From: Methylomonas albis | Lineage (GTDB): Bacteria; Pseudomonadota; Gammaproteobacteria; Methylococcales; Methylomonadaceae | Length of the DNA: 64,000 bases | Direction: 5' to 3' | NCBI RefSeq assembly: GCF_014850955.1 | Contig: NZ_JACXSS010000001.1 | Location: forward strand, 3,720,001-3,784,000 | Part shown: piece by piece, positions 58,276-64,000 of the stretch | How the letters are laid out: every line of letters starts with the position of its first letter | How positions within the stretch are numbered: the stretch's first letter is position 1 | Notes under the pieces: generated by a model | What the model saw: only the letters and a program-made list of their open reading frames with translations | Told to the model about the DNA's origin: nothing | The model's database searches: none | Program-made: the position numbers and the translations under genes

Positions 58276-60075
58276 TTATTCTTTATTAACCTGCAACACC
58301 GCCAGGAAGGCTTCCTGCGGAATCTCGATACTACCCACTTGTTTCATCCGCTTCTTACCCGCTTTCTGCTTTTCCAACAGCTTTTTCTTACGCGTGATGT
58401 CACCACCATAACACTTGGCTGTGACATTTTTGCGCATGGCTTTTACGGTAGAGCGGGCGATAACTTTAGCGCCGATAGCCGCCTGAATTGCCACTTCGTA
58501 CATCTGCCGTGGAATCAGATCTTTCATTTTATCGACCAGATCCCGGCCACGATTTAAACTTAAGTCGCGATGCACGATAATCGATAACGCATCAACTTTA
58601 TCGCCGTTGATCAACACGTCCAGTTTCACCAGCGGTGCCGGTTCAAAACGCAAGAACTCATAATCAAACGACGCATAACCGCGACTGACCGACTTCAACC
58701 GATCAAAAAAGTCCAACACCACTTCGCTCATCGGCAATTCGTAGCTTAGCGATACTTGGCTTCCGGCATATTGCATGTTTTTCTGTACGCCGCGTTTTTC
58801 GACACACAGATTGATCACGTTACCCAAATAGGTTTGTGGCACCAGGATATTTGCCAAAATAATAGGTTCGCGAACTTCGGTAATGGTGCCGACATCCGGC
58901 AATTTAGCCGGGTTATCAACCATCACGACCTCTCCGCCATGGGTTTCGACTTCGTAAATCACGGTCGGCGCGGTGGTAATCAAATCGATATTGTATTCGC
59001 GCTCCAGCCGTTCTTGGACGATTTCCATATGCAGCATGCCGAGAAAGCCACAACGAAAGCCAAAGCCCAAGGCTTGCGAGGTTTCCGGTTCGTAATTCAA
59101 GGCCGAGTCGTTCAACCGCAGTTTATCCAAGGCTTCGCGCATCGCACCGAAATCGTCGGAACTGACCGGATATAAGCCGGCAAATACCCGTGGCTGGACT
59201 TTCTCGAATCCGGGTAACACCTCGGCTGCGGGATTGTCGGTGGCGGTAATCGTATCGCCGACCGGCGCTCCGAAAATATCCTTGATGCCGGCGACGATGA
59301 AACCCACTTCACCGGTATTGAGCTGTTGTTTTTCCAATTGCTTTGGCGTGTAGACACCCAGCTTATCGACTAAAAACGACTTACCCGTCGACATCACGGT
59401 AATTTTTTGTTTTTTGCGCAGACTACCGTTGACAATACGCACCAAGGAGACCACGCCCAAGTAGTTGTCAAACCAGGAATCGATGATCAAGGCCTGTAAT
59501 GGCGCATTTTCATCGCCGGCCGGCGGTGGAATTTTTTGAATCAGTTGATCCAGCACCGCTTCGACGCCGATGCCGGTCTTCGCGCTTATTTTCAACGCTT
59601 CATCGGCCGGAATACCGATGACATTCTCGATCTCTTCCATCACCCGCTCCGGCTCAGCGGAGGGCAGATCGATCTTGTTCAACACCGGCACCACTTCCAA
59701 ACCTTGTTCGAGCGCGGTGTAACAGTTGGCCACGCTCTGTGCTTCGACGCCTTGTGCGGCATCGACCACCAACAACGCACCTTCGCAGGCCGCCAATGAA
59801 CGCGAGACTTCGTAGGAAAAATCCACATGGCCCGGCGTGTCGATAAAATTGAGTTGATAAGTTATGCCGTCGCTGGCCTTGTAATCCAGGGTTACGCTTT
59901 GCGCCTTGATGGTGATACCGCGCTCCCGTTCCAGATCCATGGAATCGAGTACTTGCGCCTCCATCTCCCGGTCGCTTAATCCGCCACAAATTTGAATGAA
60001 TCGGTCTGCCAATGTCGATTTCCCGTGATCGATATGGGCAATGATGGAGAAATTTCTGATATTTTTTTGATCCAC
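58276..60075 (-). CDS. lepA: Elongation factor 4 (LepA)
   Basis: Translational GTPase that back-translocates or helps ribosome biogenesis and initiation under stress. 599 residues: G1 [13 protein letters not shown] (near 13-25), G2 [10 protein letters not shown]3 DTPGHVDF (near 80-87), G4 NKIDLPSA (near 134), followed by domains II, III and V and the LepA-specific C-terminal domain ending [15 protein letters not shown]. It starts at GTG 60075. The frame is intact. Confidence 0.97.
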   Translation of the reverse strand: MDQKNIRNFSIIAHIDHGKSTLADRFIQICGGLSDREMEAQVLDSMDLERERGITIKAQSVTLDYKASDGITYQLNFIDTPGHVDFSYEVSRSLAACEGALLVVDAAQGVEAQSVANCYTALEQGLEVVPVLNKIDLPSAEPERVMEEIENVIGIPADEALKISAKTGIGVEAVLDQLIQKIPPPAGDENAPLQALIIDSWFDNYLGVVSLVRIVNGSLRKKQKITVMSTGKSFLVDKLGVYTPKQLEKQQLNTGEVGFIVAGIKDIFGAPVGDTITATDNPAAEVLPGFEKVQPRVFAGLYPVSSDDFGAMREALDKLRLNDSALNYEPETSQALGFGFRCGFLGMLHMEIVQERLEREYNIDLITTAPTVIYEVETHGGEVVMVDNPAKLPDVGTITEVREPIILANILVPQTYLGNVINLCVEKRGVQKNMQYAGSQVSLSYELPMSEVVLDFFDRLKSVSRGYASFDYEFLRFEPAPLVKLDVLINGDKVDALSIIVHRDLSLNRGRDLVDKMKDLIPRQMYEVAIQAAIGAKVIARSTVKAMRKNVTAKCYGGDITRKKKLLEKQKAGKKRMKQVGSIEIPQEAFLAVLQVNKE

Positions 60076-60145
60076 TTAGCTTCTAGTTAATTCGTTAGGT
60101 TTACAGAATAAATGCGCCGGCGTCCTGCCTCCGCGGGGAACTGTT

Positions 60146-60883
60146 TTAGACGGCCTTAGCCAGTATTTGTCTAAATTGGGCTACGGTCTCTGCGGTCAAC
60201 GGCTGGCGCTGATTGTCCCAAACCACGCCGTCCAGTTCGTCGGCTAAAATGTCGATGGTTTCCATGAAGTCGTCGAATACCGCCAATGGCGCATCGACTT
60301 CACGCGGCTGCATGAAAAACACGATGCCGGGGCAATAAAAATCTTCTAGCCCGGTGTCGGGAAAAGTACCGGGGTCGACCATGCTGGCGACGGCAAAATC
60401 GACCATGCGATTGGCATCCACCCGCTCGAACACCCGCACACTACCATAGCGCAAACCCACACGTTCGAAAGCCTCGAACAAATCCTCGCCGTTAAAGCCT
60501 TGGTCGGCACGCGCAACGATGCTAAATTCGATCAAGGCCGGCAACTCCAACCGCCGCGAATTAGCCAAAGTGGCTGCTTGTTTTTTCTCGGTTTCCCGCC
60601 GCGAACCATCGGCAGACACTTTCGGGCTAGGTTTGATAGCTTGATCGTCTAACAGAGCATCTCCATCAACCAACTCGGAACCCAAGGCAAACACATCCAT
60701 CTCGTCGTCATCTTCTTCGACTGAAAACTCGTCAACCACTCGGTCGTCGTAAGAATCCTCATCGTAATAATCGTCGGGCACGCGTCTTTCCCGCAACGAT
60801 TTGACGAAATGCCACAACACCATGCCGATCATCACCAGCACGCCGATCAAAATAATCACGACTCTTAATAATTCTTTATCCAT
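60146..60883 (-). CDS. zipA: Cell-division protein ZipA
   Basis: Membrane anchor that tethers and bundles FtsZ at the division site. 245 residues: an N-terminal membrane helix (VVIILIGVLVMIGMVLWHFV) with a short outside end, an acidic linker (about 30-100, with DDYYDEDSYDDRVVDEF) shorter than the Pro/Gln-rich one of E. coli, and the C-terminal FtsZ-binding domain (about 110-245, with LIEFSIVARADQGFNGEDLFEAFERVGLRYG and CPGIVFFMQPR). It shares one base with the smc stop. ligA, the usual next gene, is not here. Confidence 0.93.
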   Translation of the reverse strand: MDKELLRVVIILIGVLVMIGMVLWHFVKSLRERRVPDDYYDEDSYDDRVVDEFSVEEDDDEMDVFALGSELVDGDALLDDQAIKPSPKVSADGSRRETEKKQAATLANSRRLELPALIEFSIVARADQGFNGEDLFEAFERVGLRYGSVRVFERVDANRMVDFAVASMVDPGTFPDTGLEDFYCPGIVFFMQPREVDAPLAVFDDFMETIDILADELDGVVWDNQRQPLTAETVAQFRQILAKAV

Positions 60884-63800
60884 TAGCTTTCTGCCATGCT
60901 CACTGCTTCATCAATATCAACCGCCACCATTCTGGATACTCCAGGCTCCTTCATGGTAACACCTGCCAGATGTTTTGCAATTTCCATTGTGACTTTGTTG
61001 TGCGAAATATACAAAAACTGTACGGTTGACGACATGTCTTCCACCATCTGCGAAAACCGCACGACGTTGGCATCGTCAAGCGGAGCGTCCACTTCGTCCA
61101 GCAAACAAAACGGCGCCGGATTCAATTCAAAAATAGAAAAAACCAAGGCCACCGCCGTCAAGGCCTTTTCGCCGCCCGATAACAAATGTATCGAACTATT
61201 CCGTTTACCAGGCGGACGGGCAATGATGTTCACGCCAGCTTCAAGCAAATCATCCTCGGTCAGCTCCAGGTAAGCCTGCCCACCGCCGAACAAACGCGGA
61301 AACTTTTCTTTCAAGCCGTTATTGATCTTGTCGAAAGTCTCTTTGAAACGCTGGCGGCTTTCCTTGTCGATCTTGCTGATGGCCTGATCCAAGGTATTTA
61401 AGGCATCGACCAGATCGTCATGCTGTTCGTTTAAAAACTTCATCCGTTCGGATTGGGTTTTAAATTCCTCGATCGCCGTCAAATTGATCGAACCCAGCCG
61501 TTCGATTTGATCAGTCAACTCGTCGACGGCATTTTTCCACTTGGCTTCGCCAGCGCCTTCCGACAAATTGGCCAGTATTGCCTCAGGGTCGGCATCAACC
61601 TCGGTCAGCTGCTCGGCGATGGTTTGCTGACGCACCCGGCTGTCTTGCTGCTCGAAACGGACTTGATCCAAGGCTTCTTTTTGTTTTTCCAAGGCGCGTT
61701 GGGTTTGCGAGTATTGCTCGGCTAATTGAGTGACAGTCTGTTCGCTGGCTTGTTGCGCCTGACGCTCGGACTGCAAGTTATCCTCGAATTCGGCTTTACG
61801 TTCCACCAACTCTTCCAACTGCATTTTCTCGTCGTCGAGCGGCGCCAATGAAAAGTGCAACTTGTTTTCCAATTCATCGAGACGATCAGCCGATTGTTGA
61901 TGCTGCAATTGCAAGCGCTCGATCTGTTTCGCAGTCAACACTTCCGAAGATTTCAGCGATTCGATTTGCGCATGCAGCCTATGCAAATGCCGGCGCGCTT
62001 CATCGACCGACGCATCGGTGTTTTGCTGTTGGGCCTGAATCTGTTGATTCAGCTGCTCCAATTCGGTTTTCTTATCACCCAAATCACCCAAGGCTTGCTC
62101 GGCATCCTGCTTGATCATTTCCGCTTCGGAAATGCTTTCGGCGTTTTCCGCCAGATGCTGACTAATCTCTTCGATCTCATGATCGAGTTGCTCCAAACGG
62201 CGTTTTTGCTGCTCAAAACGCGCCGATTGCGCGCTGTATTCCGCGCTTTTCGCGGAAAATTCGGCACTAAGCAGCTTTTCTTTTTGTTGATATTGCTCGC
62301 GATTACCCTCGGCAACCTTCAACTCGTGTTCGGAGTTCGCCAACTGTTCTTCGTCCTCGGCAATAGTCATCTGCAATTCGCTTTGCCGTTGCTTCAGTTC
62401 GCGTAATTCCTTTTCGCGGTGCAACACCCCGGCCTTGCTGTCGCTGCCGCGGCTGATTTTGATCCAGTCCCTGCCTAGCCAAGTGCCGTCCGCTAGCACC
62501 ACCGACTCATGCGGCTGCAAACTCATTTGCCGCGCCTGTTGCATCGTCTCGGCACAGTAAATTCCACTCAATAAACCGGACAAATCCCAACGGCTGCGTA
62601 GCTTACTCGCCAAAACTGTCAGGCCATCAGCAGCAGCGGACGCACTCGCATGCGTTTCAAACACCACTAGGGATTGCTTGGTCAAGTCCTGCAACTCGGC
62701 CAATATCGAGTCCGCACTATCCACACAGATCGCTTCCAGATAGCTGCCCAACACCGTTTCCACCGCGGTTTCCCAGCCTTCTTCGGCCTCCAGAAACTCG
62801 GCTAATCTGGGTTGCTGCGCCAGACCCATCTGCTCCAGCCAAACACCCAGCTCCTTTTTATCCTTACCCATCGCATGCTGCTGCAGCAATTCCAAGGAAC
62901 TGATCTTGCCGTTGACCTTCTGCAACTCGGCGCGACCGGCGTGCAAATTATCGTGCAGTTGCTTGATCGCCGGCCGCAACTCGGCTATGCGCTGCAGCAC
63001 CACGTCCAGCTGCTGCTGCAATTGCTCGCGCTCGGCTTCGATTAACTCAATACTGCTATCCAGCGTTTCCAGCTCCAACTGCAATTGGGTATCGGCCAAG
63101 CCACCGCGTTCGCCGCTTAACTTGTCCAACCTAGCCTGCAACTGCCGATTTTGATTTTCCAGCTGCACCAGCTTGGTCCGCTGTACTTCGGCTTGTTCGC
63201 GATAGCCGGCGTTCTCGGCCAGAAAGGCTTCCCATTGCTGCTGCCATTGCTGCTTTTGCAGATGCGCGTCGTGCTGAATATCCAGCAAATCTTCCTCGCG
63301 CTCGCGAGCGACGATCATAGTTTCTTCCGCTTCCAACAAGGTCTGGCGGATTTCTTCCAATTGTTGCCTATCTTGCTCGCATTCGGACTGCGCCTGCTCA
63401 GCCTGCAATTTCATACGATTGATTTCGACCAGGGTTTCTTCGTGGCTTTTTTGATTGTGCTTGATGGTCTGTTCCAACCGACTGACTTCGGCGACCACCG
63501 CATAATATTCGGCTTGGGTGCTGTCCAGATGTTGCTGCTGGGCTTTTTGCTCACCGCGTTTCAGCTCCATGGCTTTTTCAGTATCGCGCAGCAACACGAA
63601 CAAACGGTTGTGCTCGGCGGCGATACTTTGCAGTTTTTCTTCCAGTTTTTGCGCTGAACGTTGAAAGTTTTGCCAGCGCATCGCCAGCAACTCTTGTTTG
63701 TATTGACGTTCCTGCTTTTTTAGCTCGGTGTATTTCTCAGCCTTTTCCGCCTGCTTGGCCAGATTCTTGATCTGCTTTTCGACTTCGTCGCGCAAGTCAT

Positions 63801-64000
63801 TCAAGCGTTCCAAATTTTCGCGGGTATGACGCATGCGGGTTTCGGTTTCCGAACGCCGTTCCTTATATTTGGAAACACCCGCCGCCTCCTCGATATGCAC
63901 CCGCAGATCTTCCGGCTTGGCTTCCACCATCCTGGAAATCGTGCCTTGCTCGATAATCGCATAACTGCGCGAACCCAGGCCGGTGCCCAAAAACAGATCG
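60883..64000 (-). CDS. smc: Chromosome segregation protein SMC (partial, N-terminus off the right edge)
   Basis: Condensin ATPase. The open frame runs past the right end; 1038 residues are inside the window, lacking the first 130 or so (Walker A). It reads DLFLGTGLGSRSYAIIEQGTISRMVEAKPEDLR, a long coiled coil, the hinge (about 400-540, KKELGVWLEQMGL to VVLADGTWLGR), the returning coiled coil, and the head with HLLSGGEKALTAVALVFSIFELNPAPFCLLDEVDAPLDD: signature motif LSGGEKA and Walker B LLDEVDAP. The long coiled-coil segments are rich in Gln/Glu/Leu. Presence of SMC argues against a MukBEF-type (enterobacterial) organism. Confidence 0.95.
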   Translation of the reverse strand, partial: DLFLGTGLGSRSYAIIEQGTISRMVEAKPEDLRVHIEEAAGVSKYKERRSETETRMRHTRENLERLNDLRDEVEKQIKNLAKQAEKAEKYTELKKQERQYKQELLAMRWQNFQRSAQKLEEKLQSIAAEHNRLFVLLRDTEKAMELKRGEQKAQQQHLDSTQAEYYAVVAEVSRLEQTIKHNQKSHEETLVEINRMKLQAEQAQSECEQDRQQLEEIRQTLLEAEETMIVAREREEDLLDIQHDAHLQKQQWQQQWEAFLAENAGYREQAEVQRTKLVQLENQNRQLQARLDKLSGERGGLADTQLQLELETLDSSIELIEAEREQLQQQLDVVLQRIAELRPAIKQLHDNLHAGRAELQKVNGKISSLELLQQHAMGKDKKELGVWLEQMGLAQQPRLAEFLEAEEGWETAVETVLGSYLEAICVDSADSILAELQDLTKQSLVVFETHASASAAADGLTVLASKLRSRWDLSGLLSGIYCAETMQQARQMSLQPHESVVLADGTWLGRDWIKISRGSDSKAGVLHREKELRELKQRQSELQMTIAEDEEQLANSEHELKVAEGNREQYQQKEKLLSAEFSAKSAEYSAQSARFEQQKRRLEQLDHEIEEISQHLAENAESISEAEMIKQDAEQALGDLGDKKTELEQLNQQIQAQQQNTDASVDEARRHLHRLHAQIESLKSSEVLTAKQIERLQLQHQQSADRLDELENKLHFSLAPLDDEKMQLEELVERKAEFEDNLQSERQAQQASEQTVTQLAEQYSQTQRALEKQKEALDQVRFEQQDSRVRQQTIAEQLTEVDADPEAILANLSEGAGEAKWKNAVDELTDQIERLGSINLTAIEEFKTQSERMKFLNEQHDDLVDALNTLDQAISKIDKESRQRFKETFDKINNGLKEKFPRLFGGGQAYLELTEDDLLEAGVNIIARPPGKRNSSIHLLSGGEKALTAVALVFSIFELNPAPFCLLDEVDAPLDDANVVRFSQMVEDMSSTVQFLYISHNKVTMEIAKHLAGVTMKEPGVSRMVAVDIDEAVSMAES

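Overview
The window is 64 kb of a gammaproteobacterial chromosome. The gene set points there: cutA-dsbD, amgK-murU divergent from lptD-surA, epmA-efp-epmB, the lepA-lepB-rnc-era-recO-pdxJ operon and a smc-zipA pair. SMC (not MukB), HemJ and the MurNAc-recycling pair AmgK/MurU fit a Pseudomonas-like or Methylococcales-like lineage rather than Enterobacteria. A methanotroph-type relative (Methylomonas-like) is my guess from general protein flavour only; no methane-oxidation gene is present. The density is that of an ordinary housekeeping region, with one insertion sequence and one frameshifted gene.

Layout. 1-5.1 kb: dsbD (runs off the left edge, with an unusual tandem N-terminal domain), cutA, fxsA, a small membrane protein and uvrD. 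5.3-7.9 kb: gap-pyk glycolytic operon with its own terminator. 8.1-10.6 kb: ylqF-type GTPase, a methyltransferase and a cupin. 10.9-15.1 kb: a membrane diguanylate cyclase ending in a haemerythrin domain, then 1 kb without a convincing gene. 15.2-19.3 kb: nadA, a membrane protein, a DUF2780 lipoprotein, a ZIP metal transporter and a GDT1-type Mn/Ca transporter. 19.3-23.4 kb: a very large MASE1-PAS-GGDEF-EAL protein. 23.5-27.5 kb: rnd and a TonB-dependent receptor. 27.6-34.1 kb: outer-membrane biogenesis (lptD-surA plus a free-standing DbpA-type RNA-binding protein) facing amgK-murU. 34.1-39.1 kb: hemJ, a DUF4124 protein, a three-gene lipid-linked-sugar cluster and pyrC. 39.2-42.0 kb: fmdB-like gene, aspS, and an unknown 91-residue gene with its own promoter-like sequence and terminator. 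42.0-44.6 kb: EF-P and its modification enzymes, with epmB frameshifted. 44.7-51.3 kb: a hybrid histidine kinase gene split by an IS1182-type element, followed by a response-regulator diguanylate cyclase. 51.4-53.9 kb: SafE-type membrane protein, sigma-54 activator without a receiver domain, PP2C phosphatase. 53.9-64 kb: the pdxJ-recO-era-rnc-DUF4845-lepB-lepA block, zipA and smc (runs off the right edge), all on the minus strand.

How it works together. Three diguanylate cyclases (one also carrying an EAL phosphodiesterase domain) and a broken multi-sensor kinase make cyclic-di-GMP and two-component signalling the main accessory theme. Envelope building (LptD, SurA, DsbD, AmgK/MurU, glycosyltransferases, TonB receptor, LepB, ZipA) is the main housekeeping theme. 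I found no phage, CRISPR array, tRNA or rRNA. The strongest anomalies are the IS-split kinase with exact reconstruction of the reading frame, the single-base frameshift in epmB, the tandem DsbD alpha domains, and the isolated DbpA domain. I did not find a clearly new multi-gene system.
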